The notes below the pieces were generated by a model that saw only the letters and a program-made list of their open reading frames with translations, made no database searches and had not been told where the DNA came from. From NCBI GenBank assembly GCA_023374045.1, contig CM041783.1, forward strand, positions 98,429,298 through 98,493,297: a stretch of 64,000 bases of DNA. Reading direction: 5' to 3'. The stretch is from Limonium bicolor. Lineage: Eukaryota; Streptophyta; Magnoliopsida; Caryophyllales; Plumbaginaceae. This document shows, one piece after another, positions 22,495 through 32,842 of this stretch; within the stretch, counting starts at the first letter, position 1; every line of letters starts with the position of its first letter. A program made the translations under genes and the position numbers.

Positions 22495-23987
22495 ATGTCA
22501 GGAAGAGGTCCAGGTCGCCCTAGAGGAGGGGGCAATGACGGACCCGGCGCGCAGACGATAGCTGAGATCGTCGCCGCCACGGTAGCGCAGATGCTACCAC
22601 AAGTAATCCAAGTTGTGCAACAAACCCAACAGAACCAACAAACTCAAGCGGGGCCAATCCCTCCCCGCCACCCAGGGAAGCGAACTGGGTAAAAGCTGTA
22701 GCGGAACTCCGCCCTCCCTGCTTTAGGGGCGAGAATGATCCGGCTAAGCTCGAGGCCTACATCTCCGAGATGGATACGGCTTTCGAAACCCTCGAAGCTC
22801 CTGCTGGAGTTCGAGTCAGAGTAGCAGCCTACTACCTCAAAGATGCTGCAATGGATTGGTGGAAGCTGGTTAAGCACGAGCACGTCAGTGACCCCACTTT
22901 CGACTGGGATTCCTTTGCATCTCTCCTCCGTTCAAAATACTACCCTGAGCATGTAAAGACTAAGAAAAGGCTAGAGCTAGACGCCTTGAAAATGACAGAA
23001 AAGATGACTGTCGACGAGTACTACCGCACCTTCACTTCTATTCTCCGTCTCCTCCCTAATCTAGGATACACCGGCCAGGTGTTGGTCGATCGCTTCTATG
23101 GCGGTCTGAGCCATCGCCTTCGGTACGGTATGGGCTATACGAGATTTACCTCCCTTCAGGTAAATATCAGTTAACCCTTAGTATCATTCCAAATTCCTTG
23201 AATTCCTTAAATTCCTTGAATCCTTGAATCTTTTCCTTATCCTTTTCTTAAATAAGAATCCCGGCTAATACCTGAGATTTCAGGAGTGTTATCACGCGGC
23301 TTCTCGCGTTGAAATCACTTGCCAATTAAGGGATGAAGAAACCGCGCTGAAGCGCAAAGCTAACAACAAAAACACCAGCACTGAGGAGCAGAACCAGGGG
23401 AAGAGCTGGAAAAAGAAGAAGGGAATTTCTTTCAACAATCCCAAAAGAAATCCCAGGGTGAGGGCAGTGCCCATGCTGAGCAGGGCAAACCAGCTGAGCT
23501 TCTTCAGCTTGGTTATTCTGCACGGTGGCAGCAAAGCCACTGAGATCACACCCACCTAAGGGTAAATTCCTAATCCAATCTGTATTCGTATAAGTAATGT
23601 ATCTAGTATATCCACGCACACATGTGCTAACCCTCTAACCTCAGGTTCTAGCTCCGGTGCCGCCAAAACCTTCGCCGATGGCCGCACCTATGTGTGCAGA
23701 AAGTGCAACCTAGACCATCCCGGCAAGGACTGCTATGGGAGGGAAATCAAGTGCTATAGCTGCCAAAACCCGGTCACACCGCTAACAAGTTCCCAGAGAA
23801 TGGGAAGCCAAAGGGGAACTACCAAAGCTACAGACAGAGGGAAGGCAAGGAGGTTGCACCTGGTGATGCACCAGCCCAGCAGGCACCACAGGGACAGGGA
23901 TCCCGGGACCTCCGAGGGGTGCACCTCAGAGGCAGCCTGTCCTTCACGTGATTGACCGTGATGGGTCCGGTTCTAAGTCCGGCCCAG
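22495..23987 (+). CDS. gag: gag of family A, second copy (three exons, nearly intact)
   Basis: The best gag in the window. Exon 1 is 22495-23159, starting at the ATG right after TTCAG, with a glycine/arginine-rich N-terminus (RGPGRPRGGG) and the gag core (AAYYLKDAAMDWWKL, SKYYPEHVKTKKRLELD, DEYYRTF). A 1-nt gap near 22665 breaks the frame between the N-terminus and the core. Intron 1 is 23160-23283, splicing Q to ECYHAASR. Exon 2 is 23284-23561. Intron 2 is 23562-23644 (phase 1). Exon 3 is 23645-23987, with two zinc knuckles: CRKCNLDHPGKDC, and CYSCQNP plus a damaged second half. Single-base gaps also occur in exons 2 and 3; where the copies differ, the other copy often has the missing base. 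Exon 3 ends CCCAG|GTAATA with one base carried over. The intron positions are inferred from GT-AG borders and frame, not from RNA. Confidence 0.75.
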
Positions 23988-24142
23988 GTAATAATCTCAA
24001 CCTTTAATCCTTGAAGTAGCATGTCTAAGTATTAGAGTAACTGTATGAGTGAATGCATGACTAAATAAAATGAAGTGTGTATTAAGCATAAAATGAAGTA
24101 GTTGAAACTAGTACTCACCGTAGACGAAATTTGTAACCATAG

Positions 24143-24880
24143 GAAGCTTTAGTATCTGTTACCCAATACCGGTAAACTTGAATCAAGAAGAGATCGACAT
24201 CACCAACCACGACTACACCAACAAACAGTGTCAGGTCATCCGACCAGGTATGATCTTACTAAAGGGATACCTGACACCCGAAGCGCAAATCTCAATCATC
24301 CGACGATGCAACGAGCTAGGAACGGGTCAAGGTGGATTTTACACACCCGAATTCCCGGTGGAGCGAAGATGAAGCTGAAGATGATGTGCTTGGAAAGAAG
24401 TGGAATCCTTATACCAAGGCATACCAGGAGACACGAACACAAGATGGAGCGACGCCACCGACAATACCGCCAGAGTTTCAGACACTCGTCACACAAGCAG
24501 TAGAAATTGCACAACAATGCGAACCTGAACCGATCCTCGCACTTGAAGCGGATCTCTGTATCGTCAACTTCTATGAGAAGGAAGGACTACTTGGGTTACA
24601 CCAAGACAAGGACGAGACAGCGGAATCTCTTGAACAAGGAGTGCCCGTAGTGTCTTGGTCCATTGGTGATGACGCCGTATTCCTGTATAGCGAGCAGAAG
24701 CGTGTGGACCTCGCACAGAAACTGGTATTGAGATCAGGAGATGTCCTAATCATGGGTGGAAACTCTAGGATGCTGTATCACGGGATCAACAAGATCAAGT
24801 TGAATACGGCACCGCCGGCAATAATCAATGCCACACACATGAAACCAGGACGCCTGAACCTTACCTTTAGAAAGTATTAA
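24143..24880 (+). CDS. AlkB-like 2OG-Fe(II) dioxygenase exon, ALKBH1 type
   Basis: AlkB proteins oxidatively remove methyl groups from nucleic-acid bases using Fe(II) and 2-oxoglutarate. The acceptor CCATAG at 24142 joins in frame to the gag donor at 23987. The exon opens with SFSICYPIPVNLNQEE, then QVIRPGMILLKGYLTPEAQ. The last 549 bp (24332-24880) are open. Catalytic residues are present: H and D of HQDKDE (His codon at 24599), H of YHGI (24779), and R/R of RLNLTFR (24851 and 24869), matching the AlkB HxD...H and RxNxxxR pattern. The order GGFYTPEF, GAKMKLKMMCL, NPYTKAY resembles plant ALKBH1. Two 1-nt gaps (near 24355 and 24392) still break the N-terminal third, and the first is shared with copy one. 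It ends in TAA, with AATAAA 69 bp on. It sits where Ty3/gypsy elements normally pass from gag to protease. Most likely a captured host gene; activity is unproven. Confidence 0.85.
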
Positions 24881-24948
24881 ATTCAAAGTATCATGTAATC
24901 TATTAGTAACGTGTATTAGAGACACGGCTTGTATGATGGTGGTTTATC

Positions 24949-24954
24949 AATAAA
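24949..24954 (+). promoter_or_regulatory. Candidate poly(A) signal after AlkB, second copy
   Basis: AATAAA lies 69 bp after the AlkB stop and about 40 bp before the point (about 24995) where this copy stops matching the first copy. Confidence 0.45.
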
Positions 24955-24994
24955 GAGCAGTGTTGATTTAATTCCACTTGTGTCCACCATCAAT

Positions 24995-27600
24995 GATAGC
25001 TGGAACGGAGACCCAGCCTGTGCATGGCAAGGCAGATGCCTAATGTGGACTCATTAATGTGCAATGAACGGGATGAAACTCCCAGAATGAGTACCTACAC
25101 TACCAGGAAATGTTGATCTTCACAGAAGAAGATAATAAGCCAGTTAAGAACGCAAAAGGCGTGGCTGATTAAATGTACCAATAAGTGTGAACTACATGTA
25201 AGGGCATAACTTAGCAACACCCAGGAGCGATCCTTGAAGAGTGTTTGCATCAACGATAATTGAACAAGATAACGTGATAGAAACACGAGGGTTGAAACTA
25301 ACACCCAGTTTAGACATAAGTTGTCAGGAGACGGACTGGCAATCCTAAGGGGCATCCCGTAAAAGGAAACGTGATGCAACGACCTTGTCATGGAGCCCAA
25401 TATAATATCCAAATCATGAAATGTTGCACAGAGAAATAAATGAACGTGGACAGCTTACAACGAGCGCAGCTCAAGACAATAAGGCTTATAAGCCACAAGC
25501 AAGATATGTTATGTAAGTTTGATCGATTGCAGGACTTTATGTTATACAAGTAAATAGAGTGGTAAATGAACCACTGCATTAAGAGTGGGGATACCTCTCG
25601 ATATTGTGAGACCGCTGGAGCGGTAGTTATGTGAATCAAGTTCAAGAAATATGTAAGGATGGACGATGTTATTATTGAAAGAGAGCAGTTAGCTTAGTAG
25701 TATGTGTGTATAAAGTGAACCCCGAGCTGAATAATGCCGGCTTGTGACTCGAATGATCGATGCTCAAGGAGCATTCGGTAGTCATCCAGATGAATGACGA
25801 ACCATAATATAAGTATGGGTGTGGAAGTTAATGTGACAGTAAATACCATGCAAGTTAGTGTTATGTTATACAATAAGCACGGTGCGTAGTAAGCGACTGT
25901 TGTATAAGTGTTGTTAAATAATGATATGGCAGATAAGAGCAGTTATGAATTAAATTCAGTGGTGATGCAAGGTAAGTGGTGTTAAACAGACTGGGCAATA
26001 AGCCAGTGGTAGGTACTATGTGATGAGGAACTCAGTGTGAATTCCATGGTGAATCGCATAAGGGATTTACTGTCAAGAGTTTACGCCTCTGCACTCTGTA
26101 TGACTGAGTGTTTTGGTATTGCACTTGCGCAGTAATGATCGAGTGGGATAGCTAGGAATGGGAAACATGTTAATTGTGGGGGAATAATGTTGTAATGGCC
26201 GATGCATAGGAAATGCAAGGCCGCACCGATAAAAGAGTACTTGTACAAAACCAAATGTGGAGACATGATTAACAGTAAGTGACTACAGTAGCACTAACTG
26301 CCAAATATCGGTATGAAATATACCCCAAATATTGTAAATAGCTGAGAGAGCACTACACACTAGGTAGTAGCTCAATCTCAACCGACAGTAAGTCGGAAGG
26401 GAACAAGTCAATCATTGTGAAATACACAGCTGTATACACAGTAAACTGTTATGGAAGTGGATAGAATGTTCGTAACTCACCGAATTTGCTAACGGTAAGA
26501 GATACCACGCGTCGGTTGAGAAACCATTGTTACCAAGATGAAGGTGACAATCGGGATGTACAATACAGTAAGAATAACAAGAAAGGGCAATTAAGCTCTA
26601 CAGTTACTAGAGTTTCGCAGCAGAAACTACTGAGCCAGTGATTCAAGTATTGAATGTACATGGTGAGCATGGGTGAATGGCTAATTATTAACGCCTAGAA
26701 GCCTAACAGGCCAGAATCGAAACCGACTAAGAGTTTAAGCGAACTCCAATGAGAATTCTTGGTTTAGGGACTAAACCGCCCATATGGTCAAGATCCTCTA
26801 ATCAGAATCCATTGTATAATAGACCGCGTGAAAGTTAAAACACTTCACGACGGCAGAACATTTAAGCCAATGTTTAGTGATTGATTACGTGGGCGTAATC
26901 CCTTTTAAGGGGGGTAGAGCGCAAAACCACTTAGTGTGTACTACCGTACAAGTGTACGTGAACGATGGTGTGCATAGCACAAATAATTTGTTTTGATGAT
27001 TGGTGGTGTGTGTGTTACGTAAACATACACATCCATTCATGTTTAATTGTGGTAATTGCGCACAGTTGATGCGAATACCATTGTGATAAGTGTGTTGATT
27101 TATTAACAGTTGTGTGTGATAGTACAAGTGTGGGGAGTAGAGAAACTCCCGGGGAACAAAAACCCCGACAGTGTATAAATGTGAAATGGTGTGTTGTATT
27201 TTGATAAAATATATGTGTATATATATACTATATAGTGACTCATGGAAGGGTATGAGACCGACATAGAACCTAGTGAGAATAAGATTCCCTAGGTAACAAC
27301 ATTAAAGTGAATGGAAATAACTGATAGATGAAGTTCTATCCCTTGGAGATGTTATGATCATGATTAGAATGATCAAAAGATAGAAAATTGGAAATGATGA
27401 TTTAATTGATGCTTGAAAATGAAGTGGGAAGTGGAACTTGATTTGCATGCGATCAAGGGAAGCCGAACACAAATTGGAGTGGAGGGATAGTTCAACACTG
27501 ATGCTGATCACATCAGGGTTGGATGACTCTTGAAACCCCCTATAAGTGGTCACAAATAACCACGCTAAGAAAAGAAGCAAAGAGCTTAAGTTGGACTTGG
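24995..27600 (+). mobile_element. Family B-like non-coding interior fused behind gag-AlkB
   Basis: Up to TCCACCATCAAT (about 24994) the sequence follows the first copy, which then continues into protease. Here it changes to a non-coding interior. Blocks match the family B interior at 27899-32484: the GAGCTGAATAATGCCGGCTT block (25722) against about 28468, a second PPT-like tract at 26901 against 30925, and 27370-27555 against 31550-31700. No pol motif was found. The unit is therefore gag plus AlkB plus a non-coding tail. It may be a real pol-less derivative or a later recombination. Confidence 0.6.
26901..26918 (+). other. Second PPT-like tract (family B-like fragment)
   Basis: CCTTTTAAGGGGGGTAGA, preceded by ACGTGGGCGTAATC exactly as at 30912-30926. 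No LTR start follows. Confidence 0.6.
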
Positions 27601-27699
27601 AGTTGTGTGTGTTTTCAAAAGGATTTTCAGTTGGTATTTATAAAACGTTGATAGATACTTTACATAATTAAAGTTCTCTTACTTAACCTCACAAGGAAA

Positions 27700-27898
27700 T
27701 TTTAAATTTAAGTGATTGTTTTGATCTCCCAAAGGCACGGGACGGAATTTAGCCCATCAGACCGGTACAATGTATATGTATTAGCCTTGTTAGCCACGTG
27801 CGTGGTTAACAGCGTGTAACACGAGTTAGTTTATTTGTTGAGGTGTGTATTCCGCTGCAGATTGTTATTATGTGATTGTTGTTGGATGGGGTGTTACA
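27700..27898 (+). repeat. LTR tail fragment, family A-like
   Basis: It ends in GATGGGGTGTTACA. Upstream blocks (GCCTTGTTAGCCACGTG, ATTCCGCTGC) match, in reverse, the start of the minus-strand solo LTR near 32880-32980. No LTR beginning was found to its left, and no PBS follows, so it is a truncated LTR end. The left edge is approximate. Confidence 0.5.
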
Positions 27899-27946
27899 GA
27901 ATAGCACTGCACTGACACACCGTACCGGTGGCTCAGTCTGCATGGC

Positions 27947-28023
27947 GCACTTGCCACTGCAAGTGCCACATTAACCAAAGTATTAAATTTCAACCTGCCT
28001 TGTGCACTTGCTACAGCAAGTGC
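27947..28023 (+). repeat. Paired GCACTTGC hairpins
   Basis: GCACTTGC-CACT-GCAAGTGC at 27947-27966 and GCACTTGCT-AC-AGCAAGTGC at 28004-28023, both perfect. The spacing and order match the pairs at 4604-4681 (reverse) and 50861-50938. Confidence 0.75.
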
Positions 28024-30924
28024 AGCGACGGTAAACTAACCCTAAAGAACCGAGTGGTCCAGGCGGTTACCAATAAACACTAAACTTTTATGTGAGTCCG
28101 TAATGCAATGAAGCAGGACATGGCCTTCTTAAAGGCAGGGTTATGAAACCCTTGGGTTGGAGGTCGATAAAACCTCGGGAAGACCTAGCCAGTCTGACCA
28201 TTAAACCTGAAAATAATACACCATTTAGTAGCGTATGAAAAGGGGAGTAAATGAGCATAACGGTAATTAGTGCCTACAAGCCTAACCCCAATGCCGGTGT
28301 GGACATTAAAAGTCAATCATTACCGGTGGGGAGTGTCGAGTCTTCAGGACCAGCATAACCATATTTAGGGAGTGTGCGACACTTGTGGTTAAACCACTAC
28401 CATTGAACATTGCCAGAGGGCAAGAAGTGAGCTATGCGAGCCAAGATTTTAAATTAAACCTAACCAAGCTGAGTAACGTCAGCTTATAACTCGAGTGAGG
28501 GTAACAAGGGATGTGGACATGGTATCTGGGATCCAATGAGTCCTGAACTTGCTTACCCCGTCCAAGCCTGGAGTTGGGCATCCTGATTTGGCCGAAGAGA
28601 ATGGATCAGGTGTATATAGTGTTTGGGAAAATAATAGACAAGTGTTGTTATGACAAACTATTTTGTAGTTGTAAGAAAGATTAGGCAGATGTGAACGTAC
28701 AATAAAGGGGCCAATGTTATGCCCGCACCACAACACCGGTGGTGTTGTGAACCCATTATACTGCTAGACTCCCGTACGGAGGGCAGTGGATATTAACAGA
28801 ACAGTGAAATTACCTGAGGACGGAAGATACCGTTACCTCGAAGAGGATGGGGAAATACGTGTTGAATAAGAGCAAGGACTAAGAGGTGTAGAGCGATGAT
28901 AAGCGGAACCCACTAAGTGGTGGGTATCCAGTTGTAACCTTAGGAGAAAGTATTATAACCAACTAGAATTAAATTAATAGAAAGACCAACAATCATTTAA
29001 CTACAAGAATAAGCACTGAGCCTGAGTATCGTATGGCATCGGCCTACGGAAGGATACCCTTAGTACCACCAAAATGACCCAAAACTAGGAGAACAAAGTG
29101 ATGAATCACAAATACTGATTAATATCAGGCTAAAGAGGGACTACCATGAGGCAGGGGAAACACGAGGTGTCAACCCTTAACATGGAGTCCAGATTACACC
29201 AGAGGGTGTAACCCAATGGATTGTGTGGAGTTCGAGAACTGAAAACTTATATCTGAAGGCATTAACAGCCTAGGAGTGAACGGGAGAGATAGTAAGTAGT
29301 TACTGATCCCCATTCATAGATACCAGATACCAGATGACGAGCATGTGGAAACCAGTATTAGGGCGATAAGTCGCAAACACCTATCTTAGAGAAGGTAAGG
29401 AAAATATATATTAATAAAGGAACCCATAGAACCCAGAGAACCCTCTAGGGCCATCCTGACATTAAAGGTTAAGAATTGGCATCATAGTTACTTAAATATA
29501 AAATACCGGGAATAAGAGTACGATAACCACCGGGTATGAACACTACGAGTGCACTAAACGAGACATGGGACGACCACACTCCTAGGAGCTTGTGGGCCTG
29601 ACGAAACTTACATTAAGTTAGTTGGGTAAGTAGTAATGTATCAGTATGGTACCCCATGTATGTAAACGAGTAGTGTAAGGACCCAGGAGGTAATCAACTC
29701 TGTGTCTAAGTCAGTGAATGGAATCCTGACTAGGTAAACCATGAATTGACGAGAGAGATCTCAGTCAAACTAACAAGGTAAGGAAAAATCAAGGATAGCT
29801 TGATAATGAAACGACATAAGGTCACAACTCCACAGTGGACGAGTTGGAACACAAGTTTTGGAGATTTTAGTAAACGAGGAAGCCAAGGCCAATTTAATGG
29901 TAATGGCAAGGTGAACCCATGAATGAGAAGAGGAATTGTGGTATCTTAGGAAGTTATATTAGAGAAACCTTTGTAATATTATAGATGCTACCCAAAAAGG
30001 GGGCACAGAGAGAGTTATATCATGCGCTGAGGGCGCTGCAATGATGTCGCATTAAACAATAATAACCACATGCTCAAGCCATAAAACGTTAGTATGTTAG
30101 TACCAATTAGGGCTGAACAGAAAACGAACGCCAAGCCAAAACCCACAGTCATATTGTATGTTTACAACAGACGAAGGGCAAAAGCGAGCATTACAAGAGA
30201 TACTCTAAGCTAGAGATTAGATACTCCATGCAAACCGCAATAGCGGATAACCGTCCAATCGACTGGTACATGGTGCACAACAAGCGACCATTATAATAAC
30301 TATTAACTGGAATTATGTTGGTGAGAAGCAGAACGTGGAAGATCAGATAAACTAATGGATTCCCCTAATCGAGAAGAGGGATGAACCATATGTGTGGGTA
30401 CTAAATACCAACACACGAGGGATACAAGTTCACACCAGCAAAAGAGGACCTACAAGGTACCTAGAGAACGAACTCATCCCAGAGGGAAATAACTTGGAGT
30501 CATCAGGCGCCAATTAGTTGCGCAAATCAGACTCGTCTTGAAATTTTAGAGACAACTACTGCAAGCACTAGGTGCTAGAGCATAGCTTGACAAACCCTTA
30601 CATCGAAGGTTAGTTCGGTAGGGTGGCATGAACTCTTGTGAATATACCATGAGCATGTATAGAGGTTAGTGTGACTGAATAAAAGCTAGTCGAAATACCT
30701 AGCAGGTTGGGAAAACAATGATGTGTTTACATCCCGATCTAACCGTATATGAATATACATACACCTAACCAAGATAGGCAGTATAGCCAGAGGGGCTAAA
30801 GCCGACCCTAGAGAAAAGGGGTAATGAAATATGTAGCACATTAGTGCACGAATAATTCCACTGGAGTGGAACATCTTGAACTTATTACTTCAAGATGATA
30901 TATTCGTAGATTACGTGGGCGTAA

Positions 30925-30944
30925 TCATTTTTAAGGGGGGTAGA
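30925..30944 (+). other. Second PPT-like tract (family B)
   Basis: TCATTTTTAAGGGGGGTAGA, about 1.5 kb upstream of the terminal PPT. It is followed by a TACGTA-rich stretch rather than by an LTR start. Confidence 0.55.
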
Positions 30945-31724
30945 ATGATTTCGCACGCTTAAATATACCGTACGTAGGAGTACGTAGCGCATGGTACACA
31001 TGCAGTAAACTATTATTGTACGTAGGGTACAAGTATTATGATTGTGTTATATTACTTGAGGTAATATTGTGATGTATTATGTGTATGAACATATATATAT
31101 TTTAGTTCGCATTAGTTGTGGCGAATAGGAAAGGGAGAACAGATAGAGTGTTCTTATCCTACTTCCGATTATTTATGCAAACGTTGCGAACATTAAACAC
31201 ATAAACGCCTAGCTTGTTAGCTCCGGTAGAGAGTTCAAGTAGGTCTATCTGGTAGCTCCATTGTGAGATTTCAAATAGAAGGAGTAGAAAGCTCCTTACT
31301 ATATGATTTGTGACTCGGTATGAAACCGATTATTGAAATACGATAAGTGAATCAGCATAAGACCGATGTGTAACCTAGTGGAGTTAAAACCTCTAGGAGT
31401 TGTATGAATAATTATAAGTCGAGAGAACTTGGTACATGGTTAGGATGCATGATCCTATATGCCAATGACATTAATAGTTTGACTTGTGTATCTATAGAAC
31501 ACAAGGTGGCAAATATCAAGAGGAAACAAGTTAGAAATGAATAAACAATTTATTGATTGAAATTGACGTGGGAAGTGAACTTGATCCGAGTCCGATCAAA
31601 CGAAACCGAACACAAATTGAGGTGACAGATAGTTCAACAATGACGCTGACCACGTCAGGGTTGGATGACTCTCGAAACTTCCTACAAGTGGACACAAATA
31701 TGAATAGAAATTGGAATTTAGGGC

Positions 31725-31930
31725 GTCACTCGAAGAGCCGTGGACCGTGGAGTCCTTCGTCATTAGACCGGTGTGTCTACGAGTGACATCACCCAAAGAG
31801 CCGTGGACCGCAGAGCCCTTTGTCATTAGACCGGTGTGTCTGCGGGTGACTAAGAAAATTAGGTGATACTATCCGAGGAGCCGTGGACCGCAGTGCCCTT
31901 CATTATTAAACTGGTGTGTCCATGGGTAGT
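31725..31930 (+). repeat. Three-unit repeat with different closing stems
   Basis: GAGCCGTGGACCG begins at 31735, 31798 and 31878, each time followed by a similar CCTT..CATTA..CTGGTGTGTC or ACCGGTGTGTC core. Each core is enclosed by its own inverted repeat: GTCACTCG/CGAGTGAC (31725-31732 with 31780-31787), TCACCC/GGGTGA (31789-31794 with 31844-31849) and ACTATCC/GGGTAGT (31868-31874 with 31924-31930, one G-T pair). Confidence 0.6.
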
Positions 31931-32123
31931 AGACGTTGGTTAGCATGGGGTTGGGGATCGTCAAGTCCTGGTCTTGAAGACTGCTTCCCCGTGATTTGCC
32001 ATCGTTAAATATATGTGCACACATACATGTGGAGTGGTGTGTGAGTATCCTCGCGAGATACTAACATGTAGATAGGGATGCATGGAGCATCCCTTGCAAA
32101 CACCTTTGAGTACTCTGTTTAGT

Positions 32124-32292
32124 TTTGCACCTTGTCTAGTGCTGTGTATGATTGAGCTTTGCACCTTGTCTAGTGCTGTGTATGATTGAGCTTTGCACCT
32201 TGTCTAGTGCTGTGTATGATTGAGCTTTGCACCTTGTCTAGTGTTGTGTATGAATGAGTTTTGCACCTTGTTTAGTGCGGTTTATGAATGGA
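32124..32292. repeat. 34-bp minisatellite
   Basis: Five tandem copies of a unit containing TTGCACCTTGTCTAGTGCTG, with GCACC at 32127, 32161, 32195, 32229 and 32263, an exact 34-bp period. The last copy is more diverged. Confidence 0.9.
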
Positions 32293-32467
32293 TGTGTCAT
32301 GATTACTGACTATATGGAATGAGATTATTGCTGTATCAATGTGATACATATAGACTAGGTCTGAACATAGTGGGATGTACTCCCTGGTGATGATCTGTCT
32401 GTGATTACTTAGTGGAACTGGATTCCTTAGGTGAACTGATTATGAATAAAGACTTCGGGACGAAGCC

Positions 32468-32484
32468 TTTTTAAGGGGGTAGAT
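32468..32484 (+). other. Polypurine tract, plus-strand family B element
   Basis: CTTTTTAAGGGGGTAGAT-type tract directly before the LTR start TGAAATACCCC at 32485. Upstream, GACTTCGGGACGAAG forms a short inverted repeat that is also kept next to the PPT at 251-268. Confidence 0.85.
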
Positions 32485-32842
32485 TGAAATACCCCTAACC
32501 TTAAACATAATTAAATGATCTATTAATGATCTAAGATGGTTAATAAACATCTAAATACCATTGAGGAACAATCTAAAGATCTCAACAAGGCAAAACATGC
32601 CTTAAGATCGGTAAAGCAAAAATGTGCTTTAAGACACCATAGAGATTGTATGACCTCAAATAGGATCCAAAGTGGATTCCTAAGTATTATAATGAAGTAA
32701 TGAACATTATAAAACCATTCTAAAAGGAAACCAAGCTCTAAAACATGTTCTAACACAAAATGTGCTTTAAAATTCCTTAAAGCACGTTTTTTTAGAAAAT
32801 TGACTTTCTGAGTGGGTTTTGAGTGGTGTTAGGCATGGGATT

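Larger units (their letters stand above)
27899..32484 (+). mobile_element. Non-coding interior of the plus-strand family B element
   Basis: About 4.6 kb without a gag, pol or other recognisable reading frame. It contains paired hairpins (27947-28023), a second PPT-like tract (30925-30944), a three-unit repeat with changing closing stems (31725-31930), a 34-bp minisatellite (32124-32292) and the terminal PPT (32468-32484) before the 3' LTR. Its left end lacks a PBS, so the element is truncated there. Confidence 0.65.

Noticed and set aside
23562..23651. Alternative TAG acceptor (TTCTAG) for gag intron 2
   Set aside because: It fits only a shifted upstream frame. The CCTCAG acceptor at 23644 fits the frame that family B gag supports (PPKG junction) and is a better consensus.
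24332..24880. Treating the 182-codon AlkB frame as a complete gene starting at its first ATG
   Set aside because: The first 20 or so residues of that frame do not match AlkB. The homologous N-terminus lies upstream in other frames, so the ATG is an artefact of the frameshifts.
27700..27898. A complete LTR ending at 27898
   Set aside because: No LTR start, PBS or target duplication was found. Only the tail is supported.
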